Origin: Akkermansia sp.
GTDB taxonomy: Bacteria; Verrucomicrobiota; Verrucomicrobiia; Verrucomicrobiales; Akkermansiaceae
Direction: 5' to 3'
Assembly: GCA_017546445.1 (NCBI GenBank)
Contig: JAFYWX010000003.1
Location: 1-55,554 of the forward strand
Length of the DNA stretch: 55,554 nucleotides
Part shown: positions 24,003 through 32,325 of the stretch, one piece after another
Layout: each line of letters starts with the position of its first letter
Position numbering within the stretch: the stretch's first letter is position 1
The notes under the pieces: model-generated
The model's database searches: none
Seen by the model: only the letters and a program-made list of their open reading frames with translations
What the model was told of the DNA's origin: nothing
Position numbers and translations under genes: made by a program

Positions 24003-25286
24003 ATGCTCATTAACTTTACATTCTCCAACTTCAGGTCTTTTCGCGACAAGGCTGAATTCTCGATGATTGCAGGCAAGGGATTGCTTGACCGAGCAACATT
24101 GCAGAGGATGCCTGGGTTTCGCAGCATGAACGTGCTTCCGATTAGCGCTATTTTTGGAGGAAACGCTTCAGGGAAAAGTAATTTCGTGAAAGCGTTATAC
24201 CACTTGCAACAGATGGTGCTGAGTGGCAAAATTGAAACAGACACCTTCAAGCTGGATTCTGTGTTATGCAATGCTCCTTCTACGTTTGTTGTTTGCGCAT
24301 TGGCTGATGAGCGAGTGTGGGAATACACCCTTTCCGTCAACAACAAGGAAATTGAAGAGGAGTCACTTATCTATGTGAAAGATAAAAAAGAGGTGCAGGT
24401 ATTCTACCGCACTCGCGATACCTTTTCTATAGACAAGTCTGTAGACATTCCACAGGACGGCAGAAAGAAGCTGGAGCTTATTGGTGAATCTCTGGCGCCC
24501 AGCTCCATTTTCCTGCACTCAGTACAAACGTATCGCATAGCAGGGATAGACTCTGTTATGTTCCCCATCTATGATTGGTTCCAAAACACACTCTGCATTG
24601 TATCAGCGGATAGCAGACGCGCGGCGTTAGGTGTCGACCTAATCAGGAGATTGGAATTGTATAGCGACGCCTTAAGCAATGCTGATACCGGCATTGATGA
24701 ATTGAAGCTGACCAAGGTAAACATTGAGCAATTAGACATTAGCTCGGATGAGCTGGAGAAATTCAAGCAGAGCGAGGCCAAAGTTATCTTCAATAAAGAA
24801 GATTCTACATTGGTACTGATTAAAGCAGAGGATGGCATTCATGCCTACCGTTGCCTTTCCATGCACCATGACGATAATGGCAATGAGGTGCCGTTTTTAT
24901 TCACGGATGAATCAGACGGAACGCGTCGCTTGTTGCACCTGCTTCCTACGCTCATAGATTACGAGGTAAAGCCCCGCGTTTACGTTGTAGATGAACTCGA
25001 CCGAAGCCTGCATACCAATTTGTCCCGCTATCTTGTTGAGCAACAGTTGAAGATTGCCAGAACAGAAGCAAGGAATCGCCAGCAGCTTATCTTCACTACT
25101 CATGATGTCATGCTCATGGATCAGACCCTTCTTCGAAGGGATGAAATGTGGGCTGTCGAACGAGGTCGTGATAAAGGTAGCCATTTGATATCATTTGAGG
25201 ATTTTATTGAAATCCGCAAAGATAAAGACATCAGACGTAGCTATTTAACCGGACACATGGGCGGCTTGCCTCGCCTCGCTCAATAA
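24003..25286 (+). CDS. RloA/AbiLi-like AAA ATPase
   Basis: 427 residues of the AAA15/AAA_21 family: MLINFTFSNFRSFRDKAEFSM start, Walker A GGNASGKSN (about 52-60), FLFTDESDGTRRLLHLLPTL (signature), VYVVDELDRSLH (Walker B, D-loop) and FTTHDVML (H-loop). The RloB-type gene begins 13 nt after its stop, the arrangement of the RloA-RloB/AbiL abortive infection pair. In the model for this family the ATPase senses infection and licenses the nuclease partner; nothing here shows the trigger. Lower GC than flanking housekeeping genes. Confidence 0.8.
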   Translation: MLINFTFSNFRSFRDKAEFSMIAGKGLLDRATLQRMPGFRSMNVLPISAIFGGNASGKSNFVKALYHLQQMVLSGKIETDTFKLDSVLCNAPSTFVVCALADERVWEYTLSVNNKEIEEESLIYVKDKKEVQVFYRTRDTFSIDKSVDIPQDGRKKLELIGESLAPSSIFLHSVQTYRIAGIDSVMFPIYDWFQNTLCIVSADSRRAALGVDLIRRLELYSDALSNADTGIDELKLTKVNIEQLDISSDELEKFKQSEAKVIFNKEDSTLVLIKAEDGIHAYRCLSMHHDDNGNEVPFLFTDESDGTRRLLHLLPTLIDYEVKPRVYVVDELDRSLHTNLSRYLVEQQLKIARTEARNRQQLIFTTHDVMLMDQTLLRRDEMWAVERGRDKGSHLISFEDFIEIRKDKDIRRSYLTGHMGGLPRLAQ

Positions 25287-25299
25287 TCTTTCTGTAGCT

Positions 25300-25896
25300 A
25301 TGAAGACCTCCAGAATCAGAAGCAGTAAGCGCCGCTCTTACAAAAAGGTGTACTACATCGTAACTGAGGGCAAAACGACTGAACCTTCTTATTTCAAAAT
25401 AGTAGCCGGATATATACCGGATGATGGGATTGCCATATCCTGTCAACCCGCAGACAAATCCTCCATACCATCTATTCTGGAAAAAGCAAAGTCTCTATCC
25501 GCTCAAAAATCCCAAGAAAAAGACGAGGTATGGGTAGTGGCTGACCAAGATTCTGACTCTCATTTAGCCCATCAGTTTGCTAAATTGATGGACTGGGGAA
25601 ATCTATCGCCTAAACATCATATAGCCATAAGTGCTCCCCGGTTCGAGTATTGGCTGCTCTGCCACTTTGAGAACTCTCCCACTAAGAGTAATGCTATGCA
25701 TGATGTCTATGTAGCACAATATCTGCCCGGTTATGACCGCAAGAAAGACCTAGATCGTCATAAGGGTAAAATCACCATTCAGAGCATACAGCATGCAATA
25801 AAGGTAGCGTCTAAATCTCCGCTTTCTTCCTTTGACTCCCCAAGTCCCGGCAGCGATGTGTGGAAGCTTGTGCAGGCTGTACTCGCAGGACAATGA
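25300..25896 (+). CDS. RloB/AbiLii-like TOPRIM-fold protein
   Basis: 198 residues with a basic N-terminus (RIRSSKRRSYKKVYY) leading into IVTEGKTTEPSYF, the RloB glutamate motif, then VWVVADQDSDSH and the family-typical SAPRFEYWLLCHFEN. These three motifs are the core of RloB and place metal-binding acids in a TOPRIM-like arrangement. It is the probable effector nuclease of the RloA/RloB pair upstream. Target unknown. Confidence 0.8.
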   Translation: MKTSRIRSSKRRSYKKVYYIVTEGKTTEPSYFKIVAGYIPDDGIAISCQPADKSSIPSILEKAKSLSAQKSQEKDEVWVVADQDSDSHLAHQFAKLMDWGNLSPKHHIAISAPRFEYWLLCHFENSPTKSNAMHDVYVAQYLPGYDRKKDLDRHKGKITIQSIQHAIKVASKSPLSSFDSPSPGSDVWKLVQAVLAGQ

Positions 25897-26123
25897 TTCC
25901 AAGCCATCGACCCTGTTTTGACCCTGGGGAGGTAGTTCTAATCATGCACATTACCGGCTAAACACGTACGGCGATATGGAAAACCATACGTAAGGAGTTT
26001 GAATCGTGAGGCTCAACACCACAGGGCTGCGTACCCGCGCCATCTTGGCAAACCTCACAACCTGTGGCTTTAGTATCTACTCGGAGCATTATCTCCTCGT
26101 TGCCTCAGCCAACAAGCTCGTCA

Positions 26124-26246
26124 ATGCCGCTCCATGTCCCTCTGCCCTTGGTCATCTTGAGCTCAGCCATCGTAACTTTCCTTGCTACATGGGGAGTCGT
26201 ATTGCTGCTTCGCAAAATGATTAAAGGCACCTGGTTCTTAGGCTGA
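26124..26246 (+). CDS. Possible 40-residue membrane peptide
   Basis: The frame encodes a single hydrophobic helix (LPLVILSSAIVTFLATWGVV) followed by a basic end (LLLRKMIKGTWFLG), the shape of small toxin-like or phage-type membrane peptides. There is no good Shine-Dalgarno and no close -10, so it may not be expressed. Its place between two defence systems is the only context. Confidence 0.25.
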   Translation: MPLHVPLPLVILSSAIVTFLATWGVVLLLRKMIKGTWFLG

Positions 26247-26385
26247 GTATCTCCCCCCTCACATCCTAATGAACCTCAAAAAATCCTTGCTGTTCTGGAA
26301 AACATCATGCCGGTGGATGGAGTTAAATGATTTCCTATGATAACAATTCAGAATCATACTTGTATACCGTTTATGCCGTTTATTC

Positions 26386-26414
26386 TTTACATGATGCGCT
26401 GAAAATGGTAGATT
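26386..26414 (+). promoter_or_regulatory. Promoter of the GmrSD-like gene
   Basis: TTTACA, 17 nt, TAGATT; ATG 26440 is 25 nt further. Confidence 0.5.
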
Positions 26415-26439
26415 TTTTTGCAAGCAAATTTTCACCAGA

Positions 26440-28182
26440 ATGTCCAAGCTCAATATCGACCAGAAAACAGTACTCGCTCTCTTTCAGGATAGCAAGAACG
26501 ATTTCCTAATTCCTGACTATCAGCGTCCCTATGCTTGGGGACTTGAAGAGTGTACGGCCTTGTGGGAGGATTTGTATGCATTTGCTTTCCCGGAGGAAAA
26601 TCCCGATAACTTCAATGATAATGACGAGTATTTCTTAGGTCCGATAGTAACCTTCAAGAATGACCAGCAAAAACTTGAAGTGATTGATGGTCAGCAAAGA
26701 TTAACTACGCTCATGCTCCTCATGCGTGCTTTTTACAATCACCTACAGGGGATGAATGGGCATATTCCCGACACAACTAGAAACGATATTATCAAATGTA
26801 TCTGGAAGACTGACCGCCATGGCTTGGTAAAAGATGAATCAGTCCTTCGCATCAGTACTCATGTTGCTACTGATAACGACAAAGAGGAGTTTATCAAGAT
26901 TCTGATGACAGGACAGGTACAGAACAAAAAGAGCCGATATGCCATCAATTTTGAATACTTTGAGGGAAAGGTCAAAGAATTCTTGCACAAGCATGCTCCC
27001 TATTTTGTAGAGTTCCCTTCTATTATCCTTAAGAACTGTGTTCTCCTGCCTATTGAGGCAGAGTCTCAGGATACGGCTTTAAGAATCTTTTCTACCCTTA
27101 ACGATAGAGGCAAGCCCCTATCTGATGCCGATATTTTCAAGGCTCAATTCTACAAGTATTACTCAGCCCAAGGGAGGAAGGATGAGTTTATTGGGATCTG
27201 GCGAGATCTGGAGGAAGTTACGTCTCGCATTTTCCGTCCCGCTTCCGGTTCTCCCTTGGATGAGTTGTTCATTCGCTACATGTACTATGAGCGAGCTAAG
27301 CAATCCATTACTTCGTCTACTACTGAGGCATTGCGTAAATTCTATGAGAAAGAAAATTACAAGCTCCTCAAAAATGAAAACACCCTCCAAAATCTTGTGT
27401 GCTTGGCTGATTTCTGGGAGTCTGTCAGCAAGCAGGATGAAAAGAAATTTTCTGAGCGCATTTTGAAGCGTTTATTCGTCCTTAACTATGCTCCCAACAA
27501 TATGTGGGCAAACATAGTCTCCGTCTACTTCATGCATAACAAGGACGAATCTGGCAACCTGCCGGAAGAAGAATTCTATGATTTCCTGAATAAGATTACT
27601 GCGTTTATTTTCGCTTACGCTATTACCACTCCCGGCGTAAACTCCTTACGCACTCCAATATATGCCGAAATGGTAAATATAGTCAACGATTCCTCGGTAA
27701 CCTTCAGCGACAAAGTATTTGATGAGAAGCAATTCCGAGCCATATTTACTAACCACGATTTTTCCAATTTCCGAACAATCACAAAGTCTCTTCTTACGTG
27801 GTGGGCATTTTCGTTTGAGGAACAGCCTCTACTCGCTCTCGATACCAGCTTTGATATTGAGCACATATATTCTCGCAATCGTCAGAAAAAGGAAAAAGGC
27901 CTGACCGGTGGGGAGCTTGAATCCCTGGGTAACAAGTCATTGCTCGAGCGCAATATCAACATTGGAGCCTCTGACTATCGCTTTGAAGATAAGGCAAAAT
28001 ACTTCAAAGGTCAGGTTTGCAGTAAGGGAGAACGCAAAAAGACTAAGATACATGAGCTGTTGCTGTTAGCGGATAGTCACAAAGACTTTGCCGGGGATAG
28101 TATTACTCTCCGCTCGATGCGTATGCTTGATAGGTTTGTTGAATATTTGGATGCTAATAATTTAATACTAAAATCATTATAA
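26440..28182 (+). CDS. GmrSD-like DUF262-DUF1524 protein
   Basis: 580 residues. The N-terminal DUF262 (GmrS-like) domain has FLIPDYQRPYAWG and the nucleotide-binding VIDGQQRLTTLMLLM motif. The C-terminal DUF1524 (GmrD-like, HNH) domain has FDIEHIYSRN, then LGNKSLLERNINIGASDYRFEDKAKYF, which carries the His and Asn residues of the His-Me finger nuclease. Family members are Type IV restriction enzymes that hydrolyse nucleotides and cut phage DNA with modified (for example glucosylated) cytosines. Here both parts are in one chain, the GmrSD fusion form. Single gene with its own promoter, followed by an ankyrin remnant. Confidence 0.85.
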   Translation: MSKLNIDQKTVLALFQDSKNDFLIPDYQRPYAWGLEECTALWEDLYAFAFPEENPDNFNDNDEYFLGPIVTFKNDQQKLEVIDGQQRLTTLMLLMRAFYNHLQGMNGHIPDTTRNDIIKCIWKTDRHGLVKDESVLRISTHVATDNDKEEFIKILMTGQVQNKKSRYAINFEYFEGKVKEFLHKHAPYFVEFPSIILKNCVLLPIEAESQDTALRIFSTLNDRGKPLSDADIFKAQFYKYYSAQGRKDEFIGIWRDLEEVTSRIFRPASGSPLDELFIRYMYYERAKQSITSSTTEALRKFYEKENYKLLKNENTLQNLVCLADFWESVSKQDEKKFSERILKRLFVLNYAPNNMWANIVSVYFMHNKDESGNLPEEEFYDFLNKITAFIFAYAITTPGVNSLRTPIYAEMVNIVNDSSVTFSDKVFDEKQFRAIFTNHDFSNFRTITKSLLTWWAFSFEEQPLLALDTSFDIEHIYSRNRQKKEKGLTGGELESLGNKSLLERNINIGASDYRFEDKAKYFKGQVCSKGERKKTKIHELLLLADSHKDFAGDSITLRSMRMLDRFVEYLDANNLILKSL

Positions 28183-28193
28183 GGCATAGACAC

Positions 28194-28465
28194 ATGAAGA
28201 CATCCCTTGAAAAGATAGATTTTCGAAGAATGCTGCACAGAGGAGGTCTGTCTCATTTGTGGAACTTTTTAGAAGCTCTTTTTTCAAAGGATTATAGCAA
28301 GTTGGATAAAATGCTGGTCGAAGGGGTAGACAGCAATGCGAAAGCTGAAAGCGGATGGTCGCCCCTATATTATGCCGTAGAATACGATGATTTAGACGCA
28401 GTAAATCATTATTAGAACGCGGCGCTAATAGTAAGATTTTGTTGACTGCTGGTAGCACTGTGTGA
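28194..28465 (+). pseudogene. Frameshifted ankyrin-repeat gene remnant
   Basis: The first 73 codons end in one ankyrin-like unit (VDSNAKAESGWSPLYYAVEYDDLDAV). A stop follows, but shifting frame by one base near 28402 continues the unit as SLLERGANSKILLTAGSTV before a stop at 28463-28465. Loss of one A in an AAA run explains this. Even repaired it would be about 90 residues with barely two repeats, so it is a remnant of a longer gene, cut at the island's right end. Confidence 0.6.
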
Positions 28466-28500
28466 GGATATGGAAAAATCCTCTCCGGTCCGAATTTTCG

Positions 28501-28557
28501 TACCCTTCTCCAAGGGTATCACAAAAGGCTGGCTTTCTGCCGGATGGCAGCCTTTTT
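28501..28557 (+). terminator. Terminator cassette, copy 3
   Basis: TACCCTT/AAGGGTA hairpin followed by AAGGCTGG...CAGCCTTTTT. Same two-part construction as the cassette at 20.75 kb, but with GC-richer stems like the host chromosome. Confidence 0.65.
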
Positions 28558-28590
28558 CTTTCCTGTTTTTGCCCACTATTTCGGTGTGCG

Positions 28591-28638
28591 GAATCTACTT
28601 TTTACAACTCTGGGATTGCAAAATGGGGTGATTCGTGC
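28591..28638 (+). repeat. 48-bp direct repeat, right copy
   Basis: Identical to 23335-23382. It ends exactly at the base before the -10 hexamer of the ylbF-like gene. Confidence 0.9.
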
Positions 28639-28644
28639 TAAGGT
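28616..28644 (+). promoter_or_regulatory. Promoter of the ylbF-like gene
   Basis: TTGCAA, 17 nt, TAAGGT, then 10 nt (TGCGCGCGTT) to ATG 28655. The same GCGCGCGTTATGGCA context follows the -10 of the RlmI-like gene. Confidence 0.6.
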
Positions 28645-28654
28645 TGCGCGCGTT

Positions 28655-29200
28655 ATGGCAAATACTTCCCTTACCCCTGAACTGGCAAAGCTGGTCGGCG
28701 AGCTGGCCGCAGCTTTTGCAAACAGCCAGAAAGTAGTGGCCGCCAAGGCCCGTATTGGTCTTTTCTACCAGAATCCCGAGGCTACCGACCTCTTCCGCAA
28801 GGTGAGCGAATATGGCGAGACTCTGCGCAATAAGCACATGGAGGGTATGCCCCCCTCTGAGGAGGAGCTGAACAAGTTTGACCAGCTGCGCTCTGCCGTG
28901 GTGGAGAATGAGCTGTGCAAGGGCTTCCTGGAGTCCCGCCAGCTGCTGGATGATATGCTTTCTGTGGTGAATCAGTACCTTTGCCTTGCCATCGAGAAGG
29001 GCGCTGCCCCCAGCGATGAGGAGGTGGCTGAGTCCATGACCCAGCAGATGAGCTCCTGCTCCTGCGGTGGTGGCTGCCACGGCGACTGCGGCGATTGCGA
29101 CAATGAGTCCTGCGGCAAGCACGAGTGCCAGTGCGGCAAGGGTGACGATTGCTGTGGCAACCACGGCGAAGGTCACGAATGCAAGTGCGGTAAGCACTAA
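28655..29200 (+). CDS. YlbF/YmcA-family protein with Cys-rich tail
   Basis: 181 residues. Residues 1-130 are all helical (LAKLVGELAAAFANSQKVVAAKARIGLFYQNPEATDLFRKVSEYGETLRNKHMEGM...) and match the YlbF/YmcA (DUF964) fold, whose Bacillus members form a [4Fe-4S]-bearing complex with RNase Y. The last 50 residues hold 12 Cys and 5 His (SCSCGGGC, GDCGDC, DDCCGNH, HECKCGKH), a probable metal or Fe-S binding tail. ATG 28655 is chosen from promoter position; the longer frame from 28544 would start inside the terminator. Confidence 0.7.
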   Translation: MANTSLTPELAKLVGELAAAFANSQKVVAAKARIGLFYQNPEATDLFRKVSEYGETLRNKHMEGMPPSEEELNKFDQLRSAVVENELCKGFLESRQLLDDMLSVVNQYLCLAIEKGAAPSDEEVAESMTQQMSSCSCGGGCHGDCGDCDNESCGKHECQCGKGDDCCGNHGEGHECKCGKH

Positions 29201-29209
29201 GTCAGACTC

Positions 29210-30988
29210 ATGTTCCGCTGGGTAAAATCGCGCATCTTCTTCATGGCTGTGGTGCTGCTGGTGGCGGCATTCATGGCCTGGAAGGGGGCGTATACCTGGC
29301 GGGTGGATTTTGAGTTTCCCTGGTGGGGCTATGTCGCTGCGGCGCTGCCTGTGCTGGGGGGGGCGGGCATGCTGATTGCCCGCCGTCTGCGAAAGGAAGC
29401 ACTGCCTGCGGCCTGGGTGCTGTGGGTGGTGCTTCTTCTTTCTTTTGCGGTAGACAGTGTGTGCAACCTGTTTGCCTATGATGCGCCGTGGCAGCTGCAT
29501 GTCTCGGTGCTCATGACCATGGGTTTCATGCTGTTGGTCTGGGCGGTTCTCCGGGCCAGCGCCATTGCGTTCTGGGTGCTTTTCCTGGTGCTGGAGGTTA
29601 TGCAGATTTGTGCCTACCTGCAGTATGGCTCGCGTATCAATTCCCTGGTCGTGGCGGAAACGCTCGAGGCCTCCTGGGAGGAGGCTCTGGCCTACATGAC
29701 CCCCATCAATCTGGGTATGCTGGGGCTTTCTGTGGTACTTTCCGCCTTGTTCTGCTGGGCTGTGAAGCGCACCCTGCGCAAGCAGCATAGCTTGTCCTTG
29801 TTCAACGCGGCCTGCCTGTTCGGTGGGCTTTCGCTGCTTTTTGGGCTTTGCGTGCCGCCTAACAAGCAGAGACAGGATTTCTACTGGCCCCTGCCGGAGT
29901 TGCCCTTGTTGTATGGAGCTGTGAGCGAGGCGCTCACCATCAATGAAGCCACCATCAATCAGGTGGAAAGCCTTTCATCTCCTGCAGATGAACCCAGCGC
30001 GCTGCGTTCCCTTCGCGGAGGCGAGGGCGTGGTGCTGGTGGTGCATGTGGGCGAGAGTATCCGCGCCGACCGCATGAGCCTGAATGGCTACGAGCGCGAT
30101 ACCACCCCCTGGCTGCGCAGCCAGAAGAATCTCATTAATTTCCCGACCTGCATCTCTGCCGCGTGTGATACCTGCCAGGCTGAGATTGCACTGCTTACAA
30201 ACGCCCGCCGTGATATTCTCGAGAAGCGCTCGGAAATGCTGCCGAGCACGGGTTCTGTGCTGGATTTGTTCACGGCCAATGGCTTTGAAATGTACTCTTT
30301 CTTCGGGCGCCGCTGTGCTCAGAAACTCAAATATGACCGCGTGGTGCTGGTGCTGACGCGGCGCTCCCGGCAGAAATTCAATGCACCGGGCAGTCCGTGG
30401 ACCTCTGTGCCGCAGATGCTGGAGGTGCTGCAGAATACCCCGGCAGGGCAGAATCTCCTTTTCTTTGTGAATAATGAGGGCAGCCACACGCCTTTTGAGC
30501 ACTACGACCGCCAGAATACGCCCTTTGTGCCCGTAGCCTCGCATTTCCAGAACCCCGCAGCTCAGGCGCTCGAGGTCAATAACGCGTACGATAGTTCCAT
30601 TCATTACACCGATGAGTATTTCCGCCGCGTGGCAGAGCTGTTGGGCAACCGCCCCTTTGTGTATCTGTACGTGAGCGACCATGGCGAATACCTGGGGCAC
30701 GATGGTATGTGGGGCCGCGCCGCTCTGGGCGAGAAGCATATCAACTACCACGCCACCGATGGCTGCAAGGTAGGCATGTTTGTGCTGTATAATGAGGCCT
30801 TTGAGAAGCTGAATCCGCAGTTTGCCGCCAGGCTGGGGCAGCTGCGCCGGAATGCTCAGCTTACGGTGGCTCATGAACACTTCTTCCATACGCTGTTGGG
30901 CTTGTTCAGCCTGGAGACAAAGTATTACAACCCTGCTTTGGATCTGACCTCCCCCCAGGCTCAGCCGTATGATGGACCGAAACCCTGA
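29210..30988 (+). CDS. EptA/MCR-like phosphoethanolamine transferase
   Basis: 592 residues: about five membrane helices in the first 220, then a periplasmic sulfatase-fold domain. VHVGESIRADRMSLNGYERDTTPWL corresponds to the EptA active-site segment VGETARADNFSLNGYPRDT, but the nucleophile position is Ser instead of Thr. Metal ligands are in NNEGSHTPF and YVSDHGEYLGHDGMW. The family moves phosphoethanolamine from phosphatidylethanolamine to lipid A or other glycolipids and can lower polymyxin binding. Lies 9 nt after the ylbF-like gene and 8 nt before rmuC. Confidence 0.8.
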   Translation: MFRWVKSRIFFMAVVLLVAAFMAWKGAYTWRVDFEFPWWGYVAAALPVLGGAGMLIARRLRKEALPAAWVLWVVLLLSFAVDSVCNLFAYDAPWQLHVSVLMTMGFMLLVWAVLRASAIAFWVLFLVLEVMQICAYLQYGSRINSLVVAETLEASWEEALAYMTPINLGMLGLSVVLSALFCWAVKRTLRKQHSLSLFNAACLFGGLSLLFGLCVPPNKQRQDFYWPLPELPLLYGAVSEALTINEATINQVESLSSPADEPSALRSLRGGEGVVLVVHVGESIRADRMSLNGYERDTTPWLRSQKNLINFPTCISAACDTCQAEIALLTNARRDILEKRSEMLPSTGSVLDLFTANGFEMYSFFGRRCAQKLKYDRVVLVLTRRSRQKFNAPGSPWTSVPQMLEVLQNTPAGQNLLFFVNNEGSHTPFEHYDRQNTPFVPVASHFQNPAAQALEVNNAYDSSIHYTDEYFRRVAELLGNRPFVYLYVSDHGEYLGHDGMWGRAALGEKHINYHATDGCKVGMFVLYNEAFEKLNPQFAARLGQLRRNAQLTVAHEHFFHTLLGLFSLETKYYNPALDLTSPQAQPYDGPKP

Positions 30989-30996
30989 TTTTCCCT

Positions 30997-32205
30997 ATGA
31001 ACGAGATTTATTTCTTACTCACCGCCCTGCTTGGTCTGGGCACAGGTGCCCTGGTGGGGTACCTGGTTGCAGCGCTTCGCCACAAGGATAAGGATGCCCA
31101 GGTGGCAGCGCTGCTGCAACAGAAGGATTTTCTGCAGCAGCAGAAAGAGGCGGAAGAGGCCCGCTGGCAGGAGCGCCTGCAGCAGCAGGAGGAACGTTTC
31201 GAGCAGCTTTCCCGCCGTATTCTGGACCAGAATACCACGCAGCTCAAGACCAGCAGTGCAGAGCAGCTTGGCAATGTGATTCAGCCGCTGAAGGAGCAGC
31301 TGGAGGGGCTTCGTAAATCGGTGGCAGATACGAATACGGGCAATGCTTCTGCCCGCAGCAGTATTGAGACGCTGGTCAGGCAGCTCATGGAGCGGGCCGA
31401 CGGCATCAGCAAGGATGCCAGCAACCTTACCCGCGCCCTGAAGGGCGATTCCAAGGTGCAGGGTGATTGGGGGGAGATGATGCTCTCCCGCCTGCTGGAG
31501 GGCAGCGGCCTGCGCCCCGGCGAGGAGTTTTCCACCCAGCTTACCTTCAAGGATAAGAAGGGTGCCGCCTTCCGCCCGGATGTGGTGGTGAACCTGCCGG
31601 AAAACCGCACCATCATCATCGATTCCAAGGTGTCGCTTACGGCATACGCCCGCTGGGTCGAAATGGATGCCGATGCGCCTCAGCCGGAGCGCGATGCCGC
31701 CCTCAAGGCACACCTCGAATCCGTGCGGCGCCATGTGGTGGAGCTGGCGGAGAAGGACTACGTTTCCATTGTTCCCGGTTCCATTGGCCATGTGCTCATG
31801 TTCATGCCGAATGAATCGGCTTATGTGGCAGCCGTGCAGGCAAACCCGGAGATTATCCGCGAGGCTTACTCCCGCGGTGTGCTGCTCATCAGCCCCACGA
31901 ATCTGCTCATGGCTCTGCAGCTTGCCTACAATCTGTGGCAGAAGGAACGCCAGTCCCGCAATGTGCAGAATATCATCAGCCGTGCAGAATCCCTCTACAA
32001 GAAATGCCTCACGGTGAGCGCCGGTATGGAGAAAATCAAGCGTTCCATTGACAGCCTGGATAACGCCTACACTCAGGTGGAAGGGCAGTTCAGGAGTGGG
32101 CGCGGCAGCCTTTGCCGCCAGATTGACCAGCTGTGTGAATTTGGCGTCACTCCCAGCCGCCGTCTGTCCTTGGATGATGAGGAAGAACCCGCGGCTGCAG
32201 AGTAA
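30997..32205 (+). CDS. rmuC: DNA recombination protein RmuC
   Basis: 402 residues: an N-terminal membrane anchor (MNEIYFLLTALLGLGTGALVGYLVAAL), a coiled coil of about 100 residues, then the RmuC domain with VQGDWGEMMLSRLLEGSGL, FRPDVVVNLPENRTIIIDSKVSLTAY and VSIVPGSIGHVLMFMPNESAY. Its nuclease-like core (D-x(n)-DSK) resembles restriction endonuclease folds. RmuC limits recombination at inverted repeats in E. coli. It probably ends the operon that begins with the ylbF-like gene. Confidence 0.9.
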   Translation: MNEIYFLLTALLGLGTGALVGYLVAALRHKDKDAQVAALLQQKDFLQQQKEAEEARWQERLQQQEERFEQLSRRILDQNTTQLKTSSAEQLGNVIQPLKEQLEGLRKSVADTNTGNASARSSIETLVRQLMERADGISKDASNLTRALKGDSKVQGDWGEMMLSRLLEGSGLRPGEEFSTQLTFKDKKGAAFRPDVVVNLPENRTIIIDSKVSLTAYARWVEMDADAPQPERDAALKAHLESVRRHVVELAEKDYVSIVPGSIGHVLMFMPNESAYVAAVQANPEIIREAYSRGVLLISPTNLLMALQLAYNLWQKERQSRNVQNIISRAESLYKKCLTVSAGMEKIKRSIDSLDNAYTQVEGQFRSGRGSLCRQIDQLCEFGVTPSRRLSLDDEEEPAAAE

Positions 32206-32325
32206 GGCGAATTTATCGCGAAATTACCCGCCCGATGCTCGATTTTACTTGCTATAGCGCGAGCAACGCGCTACTCTGGGAACAGTGGCCTGCTTGTTAG
32301 AGTAACACGCGGACTCCGATAAACC

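Larger units (their letters stand above)
25897..26439. other. Gap between RloB and GmrSD-like genes
   Basis: Mostly non-coding. A possible short membrane peptide is at 26124-26246 and a promoter at 26386-26414. The stretch AAACACGTACGG... AACCATACGT near 25960-25992 has weak symmetry. Nothing else is evident. Confidence 0.45.
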
